Positions 1 through 8,444 of a stretch of DNA of 64,000 nt are shown piece by piece. Source of the stretch: Catonella massiliensis (GTDB lineage Bacteria; Bacillota; Clostridia; Lachnospirales; Lachnospiraceae); assembly GCF_016651435.1 (NCBI RefSeq), contig NZ_JAEPRJ010000001.1:1488001-1552000 (forward strand). The letters are read 5' to 3'. Numbering within the stretch: position 1 is the first letter of the stretch; each line of letters starts with the position of its first letter. Made by a program: the position numbers and the translations under genes. The notes beneath the pieces were generated by a model. It saw only the letters and a program-made list of their open reading frames with translations, searched no databases and was not told where the DNA came from.

Positions 1-579
1 TGCAAGCTCATCACCTGCCTCTACACTTGCAATAATATCCAGGTCAAAGAAGTCCACAGAGCCATCCTCTTTTTCCTTAGGCTTTGCCTGTAAGTCGGTA
101 TTGAATTTATAAATAATCTTGGCATCATGCCCGTCTATAGGTGCTTTACCTCTTGCCATAATATAATCTGTACAGTACTGCTTATTGTTCATATAGCTAT
201 CTACCGCAGATTCAATTATGCCATATTTAACTCCATTAAACTCAAGATCCTTTAGCAAATCCTCCTTATGCATAATTCTACCTCCTGTTGAAGGTGGTAT
301 AAACCTGCATACAGCCTGCATTCCATCATCCGAGATAGTAACTATCATTTTCTCGGCCTCAGGATAGGTCTTTTCGGTATTTGTCTTAAATATAAACGGC
401 TCCTTAGCCTCCTGTACCGCCTTTGAAAATTCTTTATAGTCCATCTCAATGCTATGAGAACCAAGATAACTTGACAATTCATCAAGATTTAGCGGTGCTC
501 CACCCTCACGGGGCGGAAAATACTTGATATATACTGCATCCTTAATAAGCATCTGAAAAAAAGCATTCTTATAAACCAT
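1..579 (-). CDS. FapA-like (DUF342) protein, N-terminal part only
   Basis: Partial gene: 193 codons from an ATG at 579 run open to the window edge with no stop. The start is preceded by a GGGAGTGG ribosome site. The translation (MVYKNAFFQMLIKDAVYIKYF..., later FIPPSTGGR) resembles the N-terminal half of DUF342/FapA proteins, which are often encoded near flagellar and chemotaxis genes and in Vibrio FapA influence the polar flagellum regulator. The exact role in Firmicutes is not established. It follows the motility sigma factor with a 98-base gap and is probably the next gene of the same operon. The family call rests on residue pattern and context only; the C-terminal beta-helix part is outside the window. 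Confidence 0.7.
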   Translation of the reverse strand, partial: MVYKNAFFQMLIKDAVYIKYFPPREGGAPLNLDELSSYLGSHSIEMDYKEFSKAVQEAKEPFIFKTNTEKTYPEAEKMIVTISDDGMQAVCRFIPPSTGGRIMHKEDLLKDLEFNGVKYGIIESAVDSYMNNKQYCTDYIMARGKAPIDGHDAKIIYKFNTDLQAKPKEKEDGSVDFFDLDIIASVEAGDELA

Positions 580-677
580 ATACCCACTCCCTGTAATATT
601 CCCCGTGTAATCCATCTATAATCCTAAGTATATGGTTAATCTCTGTATACTAAAGGATATTTTATGAATAACCGTCC

Positions 678-1463
678 TTACATTGCTCTTGTAAAAATAT
701 CCATGTAATCGCCAAGCTTATCCTTAAGCTTAGTAAGTGCCTTAGTATGTAGCTGAGATACTCTTGACTCAGATACGGAAAGCACCTGGCTTATTTCTTT
801 TAGGGTAAGCTCCTCATAGTAATAAAGGGCAATAACCTTTTGTTCTTTCTCAGTTAGCCCTTCTATTGCAGTCGCCAGAGATTCTTTAAGCTCTTCCTTT
901 TCCACAGCCTCCTCAGGCTGTACATAGCTTGATATCCCAAGCTTGCTGCCTGAATTGTCGGCAACCAGATCGCTACCCTGTTCAAGGTAGTCATCAAGTG
1001 ATATAACACCCGACATCCCTACCTGACTCTGCCAATTCATATACTCCTCGACAGATATACCAAGCTCCTCAGCTATCTCCTCATCAGTAGCCATTCTACC
1101 ATATCTCTCTTCGATAGCGCGCTCAGCAGCCTCTAACTTTTTCTGACGCTGACGGGTAGTTCTGGGAATCCAGTCCATCTTCCTAATCTGGTCAAGAATT
1201 GCACCCTTAATTCTCAGGCTGGCATATGTCTCAAATTTGACTCCTTTTACATAGTCAAACTTATCTATTGCATCTATAAGCCCAAAAACGCCATATCCCA
1301 CCAAGTCATCATACTCTACATTGTAGCCGAGATACATAGACATACGTCCTGCTATAATTTTAACTAAGTTTGCATATTCAACAATAAGTTTTTCCCTTAT
1401 TTCCTGAGTCGGTTTTTTGGCATATTGCTCCCATAACTTCATCCCAACTTTTTCCTCTGCCAT
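678..1463 (-). CDS. fliA: RNA polymerase sigma factor for flagellar operon (FliA/WhiG/SigD type)
   Basis: Sigma-28 class factor of 261 residues that directs RNA polymerase to late flagellar, chemotaxis and motility promoters. Region 2 is seen in the first 100 residues (DLVGYGVFGLIDAIDKFD, then KFETYASLRIKGAILDQIR), region 3 around EERYGRMATDEEIAEELG, and the region 4 helix-turn-helix in the last 60 residues (LTEKEQKVIALYYYEELT, then SVSESRVSQLH). Length is normal for SigD. A TTG at 1469 is also in frame, but the GAGGAG site is spaced properly only for the ATG at 1463. It lies near the end of the long motility operon, as sigD does in Bacillus subtilis. No anti-sigma factor FlgM is seen nearby. 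Confidence 0.96.
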   Translation of the reverse strand: MAEEKVGMKLWEQYAKKPTQEIREKLIVEYANLVKIIAGRMSMYLGYNVEYDDLVGYGVFGLIDAIDKFDYVKGVKFETYASLRIKGAILDQIRKMDWIPRTTRQRQKKLEAAERAIEERYGRMATDEEIAEELGISVEEYMNWQSQVGMSGVISLDDYLEQGSDLVADNSGSKLGISSYVQPEEAVEKEELKESLATAIEGLTEKEQKVIALYYYEELTLKEISQVLSVSESRVSQLHTKALTKLKDKLGDYMDIFTRAM

Positions 1464-1491
1464 AAACAACTCTCTCCTCTATATGCTTATT

Positions 1492-1791
1492 TTAGTTCGC
1501 TTGATTACCTTCGTCTTCGTTATCAGCCTTCTCTTCTTCTTTATTTTCTTCCGTCTCAGCCTGCTCTTTGGCATTTGCATTAGCATTAGCATTTGCCGTT
1601 TTGTCATTCTCCATATTAATTATCTTAATAAGAGCCTTCTTTGTAAGACTTCCGATAATCAAAAATATTATGAGTACAGCTAATAATATTTCAAGACTAC
1701 GCAGGGTTTCGTATCTGTTATATATACATATAAATATCGTAATAGCACCTGCTGACAGCATAATTGTAGCAGGTAAATATCTGTATTTCAT
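1492..1791 (-). CDS. Small membrane protein with Asn-Ala and acidic tail
   Basis: Unknown protein of 99 residues. Two hydrophobic segments are visible, about residues 5-24 (LPATIMLSAGAITIFICIY) and 33-48 (LEILLAVLIIFLIIG), followed by a cytosolic-looking tail that is very polar: an (NA)n stretch near residues 67-74 and then a Glu/Lys/Asp-rich end. The ATG overlaps the cheD stop by four bases, so it is translationally coupled to cheD and probably co-expressed with the chemotaxis genes. The Asn-Ala stretch comes from a hexamer tandem repeat in the DNA. I do not recognise a family. A role in the motor or receptor array is only a guess from position. Confidence 0.75.
   Translation of the reverse strand: MKYRYLPATIMLSAGAITIFICIYNRYETLRSLEILLAVLIIFLIIGSLTKKALIKIINMENDKTANANANANAKEQAETEENKEEEKADNEDEGNQAN
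1570..1597 (-). repeat. Hexameric tandem repeat coding for Asn-Ala
   Basis: A run of GCATTT/GCATTA six-base units lies inside the small membrane protein gene and encodes alternating Asn and Ala. Since each unit is two codons, copy-number change would alter length but not reading frame. Confidence 0.6.
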
Positions 1792-2273
1792 ATCTCTTTA
1801 CTTCCCTTACCCACAGCTTTTATCAAAAGTACTCCGGTTGATGAGTAAAATTCAATAGTTCTACCGTAATTCAACCCGGTGTCAGAAGCAACAATAGGTA
1901 TTCCAAGGGCTTTCAGCTTAGTCTTAACTGCCTCAACATTTCTATCTCCTACTCTTAGCATATCGTTAGAGTTCGAAAAAGCAAACATCTGAGCTCCACC
2001 TGCAATTTTTGCAATCATAGAAGATTTCCTTGCACCTAAGGATATCATTTGTTTCAATAGTTCGTCAAGCCCTGTATCTGCAAATTTGGCTATATTACTA
2101 TTATTGGCAATCTTAGTACTGTCAGGAAGCATACAATGCAGCATACCACTGACTTTAGTGGTCTTATCATATACAACAGCCCCAACACAGGAACCCAGTC
2201 CAAGCGTTGTGAGGTTATCCGGAGCCTTACAAACTTTAAGGTCTCCCATTCCGACTTTTATCATTTTTTCCAT
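1788..2273 (-). CDS. cheD: Chemoreceptor glutamine deamidase CheD
   Basis: CheD of 161 residues deamidates glutamines on methyl-accepting chemotaxis proteins and, in B. subtilis, binds CheC and raises its phosphatase activity. The catalytic Cys-His-Thr set is recognisable: GLGSCVGA near the start gives the Cys, GMLHCMLP gives the His, and the Thr lies downstream in the KIAGGAQMF region. The frame stays open further upstream to 2351, but those residues do not look like CheD, and family alignment favours MEKMIKVGMGDLKV with the ATG at 2273. The gene follows cheC after a gap that holds a strong hairpin (2286-2313) and overlaps the next small gene. The neighbouring cheC is its expected partner. 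Confidence 0.95.
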   Translation of the reverse strand: MEKMIKVGMGDLKVCKAPDNLTTLGLGSCVGAVVYDKTTKVSGMLHCMLPDSTKIANNSNIAKFADTGLDELLKQMISLGARKSSMIAKIAGGAQMFAFSNSNDMLRVGDRNVEAVKTKLKALGIPIVASDTGLNYGRTIEFYSSTGVLLIKAVGKGSKEI

Positions 2274-2285
2274 AATAAACCTAAT

Positions 2286-2313
2286 CCACAGGCAGCCTTC
2301 TAACTGCCTGTGG
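2286..2313 (-). other. Perfect 10-bp hairpin between cheC and cheD
   Basis: CCACAGGCAG and CTGCCTGTGG form a perfect 10-bp stem with an 8-base loop in the 67-base gap between cheC and cheD. On the minus strand the 3' side is followed by ATTAGGTTTATT and then the cheD ATG, so there is no clean U-tract and it is not a standard terminator. It may be an mRNA-stability or processing element, or it may limit access to the cheD ribosome site. Confidence 0.7.
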
Positions 2314-2340
2314 CTCTCCCAAACTTTTATTGTATTAGAA

Positions 2341-2967
2341 TCACAAACCAAGAGATGTCAATATCTTATTGTACGAATCCAAGGTAGGTGTAAGGATGAA
2401 ATAACCGGTAACATCGTTATCATCCTCCATAAACTGGGATTCAATCAACAATGCCTTGTCGCCAAGCTTGCCAAATTCAATAGCCGGTACACTTAGTATA
2501 GCACCTGCCATGTCAATGGACAAGTATGGAATTGACTGATTTATTTTTAACTGTGTCATTGAGGACAACGACGATATGTAGGCACCAGAGATAATGTTAC
2601 CAAGCTCCTTGAGGGCAGATAATGACATTTCATCAAGCTCTGCATCCTCAGGTGTGGTACCTACAGGCCTTCCAAAGAGAATGTCCACCAGTCCAAAGGC
2701 TGATTTTGTTTTCATCATAAACATCATCATTCCGTCAATATCCTCGTCAAGTGTGACAAGGATACCAACTACTATTGTCTCAGCCCCGCCCATTATTTCG
2801 TGCAGCTCTTCAAAGCTAAGAAGGTCTACCTTAGGAACATTCATATCTACTTTTGTATTTAGCATGCTTGAAAGGGCTGTAGTAGCGTTACCTGCTCCTA
2901 TATTACCTAACTCTCTAAGGACATCAAACTGCATTCCTTCAACATTATTTAAATCAAAATTTGCCAC
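2341..2967 (-). CDS. cheC: CheY-P phosphatase CheC
   Basis: CheC of 208 residues dephosphorylates CheY-P in the adaptation system of Firmicutes. Both halves of the pseudo-twofold fold carry the active-site pattern ExxN: E19/N22 in VLRELGNIGAGN and E121/N124 in ALKELGNIISG, so both sites look intact, as in B. subtilis CheC. The start is GTG at 2967, since GGAGG sits seven bases before it and no better ATG is present. It is placed between cheW and cheD in the operon. FliY upstream in the same operon carries a second pair of such sites. Confidence 0.96.
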   Translation of the reverse strand: MANFDLNNVEGMQFDVLRELGNIGAGNATTALSSMLNTKVDMNVPKVDLLSFEELHEIMGGAETIVVGILVTLDEDIDGMMMFMMKTKSAFGLVDILFGRPVGTTPEDAELDEMSLSALKELGNIISGAYISSLSSMTQLKINQSIPYLSIDMAGAILSVPAIEFGKLGDKALLIESQFMEDDNDVTGYFILTPTLDSYNKILTSLGL

Positions 2968-2983
2968 CCTGGTACCTCCAAAA

Positions 2984-3475
2984 TTATGCCAATTCCTTAT
3001 CCTTTTCTTTATCCTTTTCCTTATCCTTTTCTATGATGACATTCTGCATGTTAAGTAAAGAAATAAGTGCATCGTGAGCTCTTCCAACGCCTATAAGGTA
3101 CTTGGCTTTCTCGCTGTTATTGCTGTTAGAAGGCTTTTCAATCGAATCATCAGCAATGGTTACTACCTCTTTTACCTCATCAACAAGGATGCCGATTGAG
3201 CCGCCCAGCTCTTCAAGCTTTATTATAATGATTCTTGTAGCATTTGTAAATTCATCATCAGAGAGTCCAAATTTAAGCCTAAGGCTCATAACAGGGATTA
3301 CTTCACCTCTAAGGTTGATGATACCCTTGAAATAAGGCTGTGACTTAGGTACCCTTGTAATCCTGGTCATTCTTACAATGTTATCTACAAAACTAATATC
3401 TATTCCATACTGCTCTGTTCCAAGCTTTGTAACTATATACTGTTTAGCTTCTACCTCTAAACTTCTTTTATCCAT
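2984..3475 (-). CDS. cheW: Chemotaxis adaptor CheW with charged repeat tail
   Basis: CheW of 163 residues couples the histidine kinase CheA to receptors in the membrane-associated array. The fold is clear: YIVTKLGTEQYGIDISFV at the start, then IINLRGEVIPVMSLRLKFG, the hallmark of the second SH3-like subdomain. The body is normal length, but the C-terminus has an added tail of (KDKE)n, coded by 12-base tandem units. The start ATG at 3475 is 24 bases after the cheA stop. It belongs to the cheB-cheA-cheW-cheC-cheD block. Confidence 0.96.
   Translation of the reverse strand: MDKRSLEVEAKQYIVTKLGTEQYGIDISFVDNIVRMTRITRVPKSQPYFKGIINLRGEVIPVMSLRLKFGLSDDEFTNATRIIIIKLEELGGSIGILVDEVKEVVTIADDSIEKPSNSNNSEKAKYLIGVGRAHDALISLLNMQNVIIEKDKEKDKEKDKELA
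2992..3032 (-). repeat. 12-bp tandem repeat at 3' end of cheW
   Basis: About three units of CCTTTTCYTTAT (plus strand) encode a KDKE repeat at the CheW C-terminus. Units are multiples of three, so slippage changes tail length only. Confidence 0.7.
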
Positions 3476-3499
3476 GAGTTTATACCCCTTTCATCCGGA

Positions 3500-5617
3500 C
3501 TAAAGTAATACATTTGCATCCAAGATAAGTGCAACTTCACCATCACCAAGTATGGTAGAGCCACTTATAAGCTTAGGAGTGCTGATGTATTTTCCAATTG
3601 ACTTGATAACGATTTCCTGCTGTCCTATAAGGCCGTCAACTACAAGACCTGCAAGCTTGTCAGCCTTTCTTACAATTACTATCACAATGTTGTCGTTATT
3701 AGCCTCTCTCTCCGGAACATCAAGAAGTGTATCAAGCCTGATAAGAGGGATAACAGTACCACGAAGGCTGATTACCTCTTTAGACTGAACGTACTTTATA
3801 TCGTCCTTTGTAACTTCTTCTATTGTCTGAATACTTCCAAGAGGTATAGCATACTTCTCAGTGCCAAGCTCTACCATAAGTGCCTGAACAATAGCAAGTG
3901 TAAGTGGAAGTCTGATAGTGAAACTGCTTCCTGCTCCACGCTCTGTCTTACACTCAATGGTACCGCCAAGAGATTCAATGTTAGTCTTAACAACATCAAG
4001 ACCAACTCCTCGTCCCGACACATCACTTACCTTATCCGCAGTAGAGAAGCTAGGTGAGAATAATGTAGCTATAGCTTCTTTATCTGTTATTGTATCAATC
4101 TGGTCAGCAGGAACAAGTCCTCTTTCAACCATCTTTTTCTTAACTTTTTCTACATTGATACCTGCACCATCATCACGTACTTCTATAACTACGTTGTTTC
4201 CTTCCTGATAAGCATCGAGGAAGATTGATCCTACCTCAGGCTTACCAAGACGCACTCTCTCCTCATTTGACTCAAGACCATGGTCTGCTGAGTTACGAAG
4301 AAGGTGCATAAGAGGATCACCAATCTCATCTACAACAGTTCTATCAAGCTCAGTATCCTCACCTGTCATGTAGAGTTCCATCTTCTTGTCAAGCTTCTTT
4401 GAAAGGTCTCTGATCATACGTGGGAACTTCTGAACTGTACTTTCAATAGGTACCATCCTCACCTTCATAACAGTCTCATGAAGATTGGTGGTAACAGTTC
4501 CAAGATATTCAATCTGCTCATTAAATGCAGACATATCACCGCTGTCTCTCTTATCAGTTGCGCTCATTGAGACAAGACCGTTCTTAGCTATAATAAGCTC
4601 ACTCACCTGATTCATAAGGCTGTCAAGCTTCTCAATATCCACACGGACTGAACGGCTGACTACAGGCTTTCCTTTTCCCTTAGCCTTGCTTGCATCCTGC
4701 TTTGCAGCAGGTGCTGCGGCTGCGGCTGTGGCAGCAGGAGCGGCAGACTTAGGAGCCTCTTCCTTCTTAGGCTCATCAGCCTTTTTAGGTTCGTCAGCCT
4801 TAGGCTCATCAATAGCCTCAATCACAACATCTTCGATTTCTGAAACGTTCTGTATAGCTGCCCTAACTTCATTCTCAGTCTCCTTTGTTAAGAAGATAAG
4901 ACTGAAGTCAAAATCAAATTTTTCATCTTCAATTTCCTGAACAGCAGGACTAGATATAATAACCTCACCTATTTCTTCAAGAGCCTTAAACACAAGGAAA
5001 GCTCTTGCAGCCTTTAGAAGACAAGACTCCTGAATATACACGGTAGCACCGAACACATTCATATTGTCATCAAATGCTTTCTTTATTGCATGCTCCTCAA
5101 CTTCAGATAATTTGATATCATGAAATTTTGCCTTGGCATTTGTCTCTGCATTCTCTTCAGTAGCTGTGGCAGCTGCTGAGGCCGTTGCAGCAGGTGCAGA
5201 GGTTGCTGCAGGAGCCGCAGGCGCTTCGCCGCCTCCACCATTTAAGAACTGGTTGAGTTCATTTATAATTGCCTCATTGTCATTATCTCCCTCATCAGAA
5301 GTTTCCTGAATCAAATCAAGATATTCCTGAATAGCATCAAGACCTCTAAAAAGAGTATCCACGAGGCTGTCGTTAACCTTCATTTTTCCTTCACGAACTG
5401 CGGAGAACACATTCTCCATATCGTGTGTAAGGCGCTGCATTCTCTTAAATCCCATAGTTCCTGCCATACCCTTTAAGGAATGTGCGGAACGGAATATTTC
5501 TGCAATTGCATCGCTGTTGTCCGGCTCTTTTTCAAGAACCATAATCTGATCGCTTAAAACCTGAATATGTTCCTTAGTTTCGTCTACGAAAATATCCAAA
5601 TATTGACTTGTATCCAT
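3500..5617 (-). CDS. cheA: Chemotaxis histidine kinase CheA
   Basis: CheA of 705 residues phosphorylates CheY and CheB in response to receptor state. Domains in order: P1 HPt with phosphorylated His46 (RSAHSLKGMAGTMGF); an Ala/Pro-rich linker about 130-155; P2 response-regulator binding about 165-270; a second Ala/Pro/Lys linker; P3 dimerisation (SVRVDIEKLDSLMNQVSEL); P4 kinase with N box LLRNSADHGLE, G1 VRDDGAGI and G2 GRGVGLDVV; and P5, a CheW-like domain at the end (VSLRGTVIPLIRL). All key boxes are present. The ATG directly follows the cheB stop (TAAATG), which suggests translational coupling, with GGGGG in the end of cheB as ribosome site. Confidence 0.98.
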   Translation of the reverse strand: MDTSQYLDIFVDETKEHIQVLSDQIMVLEKEPDNSDAIAEIFRSAHSLKGMAGTMGFKRMQRLTHDMENVFSAVREGKMKVNDSLVDTLFRGLDAIQEYLDLIQETSDEGDNDNEAIINELNQFLNGGGGEAPAAPAATSAPAATASAAATATEENAETNAKAKFHDIKLSEVEEHAIKKAFDDNMNVFGATVYIQESCLLKAARAFLVFKALEEIGEVIISSPAVQEIEDEKFDFDFSLIFLTKETENEVRAAIQNVSEIEDVVIEAIDEPKADEPKKADEPKKEEAPKSAAPAATAAAAAPAAKQDASKAKGKGKPVVSRSVRVDIEKLDSLMNQVSELIIAKNGLVSMSATDKRDSGDMSAFNEQIEYLGTVTTNLHETVMKVRMVPIESTVQKFPRMIRDLSKKLDKKMELYMTGEDTELDRTVVDEIGDPLMHLLRNSADHGLESNEERVRLGKPEVGSIFLDAYQEGNNVVIEVRDDGAGINVEKVKKKMVERGLVPADQIDTITDKEAIATLFSPSFSTADKVSDVSGRGVGLDVVKTNIESLGGTIECKTERGAGSSFTIRLPLTLAIVQALMVELGTEKYAIPLGSIQTIEEVTKDDIKYVQSKEVISLRGTVIPLIRLDTLLDVPEREANNDNIVIVIVRKADKLAGLVVDGLIGQQEIVIKSIGKYISTPKLISGSTILGDGEVALILDANVLL

Positions 5618-6697
5618 TTAATGTACCCCCGTCGCTTTTACTATAGCATCGGCAATCTGATCTAATGGCAGAACTTCATCTACAAGTCCCGCTTCAGCTA
5701 CCATCCTTGGCATGCCGTACACTGTACATGTCGGCTCATCCTGGGCTATAACATAAACATTGTTAGTTTGTTTCAATTGTTTGATTCCGGCTGTTCCATC
5801 TGCTCCCATCCCGGTTAGTACCACGCAGACAATCTTGTCATACGCGCTTCCCATAAGGGATTCATACATGATGTCGGCACAAGGTCTTAGGCCTCCTCTT
5901 GGAGGATCTTTTTCAAGAGAAATAAAGCTTTCGCCTGACTGTTCTTTAATTCTAAGCTGATATCCTCCCTTTGCAATGTAGAGCTGATTTTCCATTAGCC
6001 TGTCGCCATCATCAGCTTCTTTTACATTTACCATACTTGATTCCTGAAGTCTGTCCGCCAGAGTTTTTGTAAAGCCTTCCGGCATATGCTGTACTATCAG
6101 CATCGACGCACCTATTTTATGCGGAAGCAAAGGAATCAGAGTCTGAAGTGCTTTGGGACCACCAGTTGAACAGGCAAGAGCAATAAGCGTCTTTCCGTTT
6201 CCTGCACCTAACCTTTTAGGATAGACAAATTCTTTAGCCACTTTAACAGCCTTCATCTTATCAGATGCATTAGCATCCTTGTCTGTGAGAGGTAAAGCCT
6301 TTGTCGCTGCTTCAAGACTATCGATTAGATTGTTCTTAAATACTTCTTCCCTTACCTTAGCATAGCTGTCAGGTTTGAGAACAAAGTCAAACGCACCTAA
6401 TTCCAAAGCCTTGATAGTTTCAGATGCTCCTTCTTTTACAAGAGTACTCACTACAATTACGGGAATTTTATTTTTTACCCTTACCAGCTCCGCCAGTAAC
6501 TCAAGCCCGTTCATCTTAGGCATATTGATATCTAAGATTACCGCATCATAGTTTCCCTTGTTAGTAAGAAGCAGGTTCAATCCTTCCAGGCCATCACGAG
6601 CAATATCTTTAACCTGAAATCTCTTATCGGATTTTATTATATCAGATAGTACCCTTCTTATGAGTGCAGAGTCATCAATTATCAAAATTTTTTTCAT
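5618..6697 (-). CDS. cheB: Protein-glutamate methylesterase CheB
   Basis: CheB of 359 residues removes methyl groups from chemoreceptors when phosphorylated. Receiver domain: ILIIDDSALIRR with Asp56 in AVILDINMPKMNG and the Lys in FVLKPDSY. Catalytic domain: Ser177 in ACSTGGPKAL, His204 in VQHMPEGF and Asp300 in TGMGADGTAG. A TTG two codons earlier is in frame, but GAGGTG is correctly spaced only for the ATG at 6697. It abuts cheA. The partner methyltransferase cheR is not in the window. Confidence 0.97.
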   Translation of the reverse strand: MKKILIIDDSALIRRVLSDIIKSDKRFQVKDIARDGLEGLNLLLTNKGNYDAVILDINMPKMNGLELLAELVRVKNKIPVIVVSTLVKEGASETIKALELGAFDFVLKPDSYAKVREEVFKNNLIDSLEAATKALPLTDKDANASDKMKAVKVAKEFVYPKRLGAGNGKTLIALACSTGGPKALQTLIPLLPHKIGASMLIVQHMPEGFTKTLADRLQESSMVNVKEADDGDRLMENQLYIAKGGYQLRIKEQSGESFISLEKDPPRGGLRPCADIMYESLMGSAYDKIVCVVLTGMGADGTAGIKQLKQTNNVYVIAQDEPTCTVYGMPRMVAEAGLVDEVLPLDQIADAIVKATGVH

Positions 6698-6739
6698 TTT
6701 CAATACACCTCTTAATTACAAACGGGCATCAAAGGCCTT

Positions 6740-7507
6740 TTATAACAGCTCTTTACGCCTGTTTCTACGTTCTTCTTCGAATACAAACCTAACTATTGTA
6801 TCCCTCGATATCTCCCTCATCCCCATAAACTTGGTTCTGATTTCGTATTTAGTAGGCGATGAATCCGACAATTTTCTAAATGAACCAATGACGTTCATAA
6901 GAAAATACTGTTCTTTTGAATCGTCTCCAACGTTAAATTCAATACCAAGAATGACAAGCTCATTTTTAGGTATCTCCTTATCTGACAGAAACTTCACTCC
7001 GCCCCCACTCAGGTCGATTACGATACAATCTTCCCAAAGATAGGTATTACCTGCTACCAAATCTATATATCGGCTTTTATTCTCCTGAATTAACCTACTT
7101 TCGCCAATAAAATCGCTAAGTCCCTGTTTTTCATCTTCAGTAAGTATATGATATCTGGCTCCTATCGAGCACTGAAGCCTGTAAAACTGCCTTCTCTGGC
7201 TCTTTTCAAGCTCTGTCACAAGCTTAATTATCATAACTGCAATACTTCCCTCGAAAAATCTCTCAGTAACCATCGTCCTTGCAGCCAAAATTCCAAAAGC
7301 AGTATAAAAATACATATAACTTTCTTCACCCTCTTCAAGAGGTATGGTTACTGTTTTATTCATAGGCATGGTAAGCTTGAATGTAATTTCATCAATCACA
7401 TCTATTACCTTGCTGCTTAGAGTATCAAATTCATCTGTATCCTTGCTTACATAAGCCTGACGAACTATATCAACTTTATCTCCTATAGAAACAGAATAAG
7501 TTGCCAT
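6740..7507 (-). CDS. PilZ-domain c-di-GMP effector, YcgR-like flagellar brake
   Basis: Protein of 255 residues with the layout of YcgR/YpfA: an N-terminal beta-rich domain (about 1-120) and a C-terminal PilZ domain. The c-di-GMP pattern is visible: RRQFYRLQC gives the RxxxR switch and IDLSGGGVKFLS gives the D/NxSxxG motif. In B. subtilis the homologue binds c-di-GMP and acts on MotA to slow the motor. The position inside the flagellar operon between flhG and cheB supports the same role here. A GGDEF-EAL protein at 37563-39839 could set the ligand level. Confidence 0.88.
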   Translation of the reverse strand: MATYSVSIGDKVDIVRQAYVSKDTDEFDTLSSKVIDVIDEITFKLTMPMNKTVTIPLEEGEESYMYFYTAFGILAARTMVTERFFEGSIAVMIIKLVTELEKSQRRQFYRLQCSIGARYHILTEDEKQGLSDFIGESRLIQENKSRYIDLVAGNTYLWEDCIVIDLSGGGVKFLSDKEIPKNELVILGIEFNVGDDSKEQYFLMNVIGSFRKLSDSSPTKYEIRTKFMGMREISRDTIVRFVFEEERRNRRKELL

Positions 7508-7527
7508 ATATTAACTACGCCCTTTCT

Positions 7528-8415
7528 TTATCTGTTTAATGTTCTTCTCAAAGTCTCCGTAAATATCCCAGCAAGCCCTCTCCTCTTTGACTTATTAACA
7601 GTCTCTCCCTGAGGATCTATTATAAGCTTTGCTATATCATCTATTGCTCTTGAAGCCTGTGATTTAGGAAATGCAATAGACAGAGGCTGTTGCTTCATCA
7701 CAGCCTTATTGATGTTGCTATCCGTTGGTACAGCCCCCATGTACTCTAAGGAAATATTTAGAAACTTGTCCGCCACCACGCTTAGCTTCTCAAATAATTC
7801 CTTACCACTTTGATCATCATTTACCTTGTTGGCAATAAGCTTTATATGACAATGCTCTCTTGTAAACTCAGGCTGACGGTCAAGAGTCTTTAATAATGCA
7901 TAGGCATCAGTTATAGATGTAGGTTCAGGTGTTGCAACCAGAAGAACCTCTGCACTTGACATCACAAATTCCATTACATTTTCTGAAATTCCTGCACCTG
8001 TATCGATTATCACTACATCCGCCTGTCTGTCAAGCTCAGAAAGCCTTGCAGAGAGATTGGCAAGCTGATCTTTGGTCAGATTGGTCATCTCTCTTATGCC
8101 CGAGCCTCCTGATATAAAGCCCACATTTTCCGGCCCCTTCGTTATAATCTCTGAGAGAGACTTTCCTCTGAACATAAGGTCAGAAAGATTGTACTGTGGT
8201 CTTATACCAAGCATTACTTCAATGTTGGCAAGACCAAAATCAGCATCCAACACTACCACCTTCTTACCCAGTCTGCTAAGTGAAATAGCAAGGTTAATTG
8301 CGAGGTTTGACTTACCTACTCCACCTTTACCACTGGTTATGGTTATTACCCTGGATAGCACAGGGACAGCATTTTCAGCTTTAATTATATTTCTAAGATT
8401 TTGTGCCTGATCCAT
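7528..8415 (-). CDS. flhG: MinD-like ATPase FlhG (YlxH)
   Basis: P-loop ATPase of 295 residues that controls flagellar number and position together with FlhF. The deviant Walker A is TSGKGGVGKSNLAINLA near residue 28-44, followed by VVLDADFGLANIEVMLG and VVIIDTGAGISENVMEF, all typical of MinD/ParA proteins. An N-terminal segment (MDQAQNLRNIIKAE) matches the DQAxxLR element through which FlhG stimulates FlhF GTPase. The gene follows flhF by 29 bases, the usual order. Confidence 0.96.
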   Translation of the reverse strand: MDQAQNLRNIIKAENAVPVLSRVITITSGKGGVGKSNLAINLAISLSRLGKKVVVLDADFGLANIEVMLGIRPQYNLSDLMFRGKSLSEIITKGPENVGFISGGSGIREMTNLTKDQLANLSARLSELDRQADVVIIDTGAGISENVMEFVMSSAEVLLVATPEPTSITDAYALLKTLDRQPEFTREHCHIKLIANKVNDDQSGKELFEKLSVVADKFLNISLEYMGAVPTDSNINKAVMKQQPLSIAFPKSQASRAIDDIAKLIIDPQGETVNKSKRRGLAGIFTETLRRTLNR

Positions 8416-8444
8416 ATTTTTCCCATTCTCTTTATAGTTACAAT

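Noticed and set aside
1417-1683. Plus-strand open frames opposite the motility genes, and many similar ones across the window.
   Set aside because: They lie antisense to well-supported genes, lack ribosome sites and have no family features.
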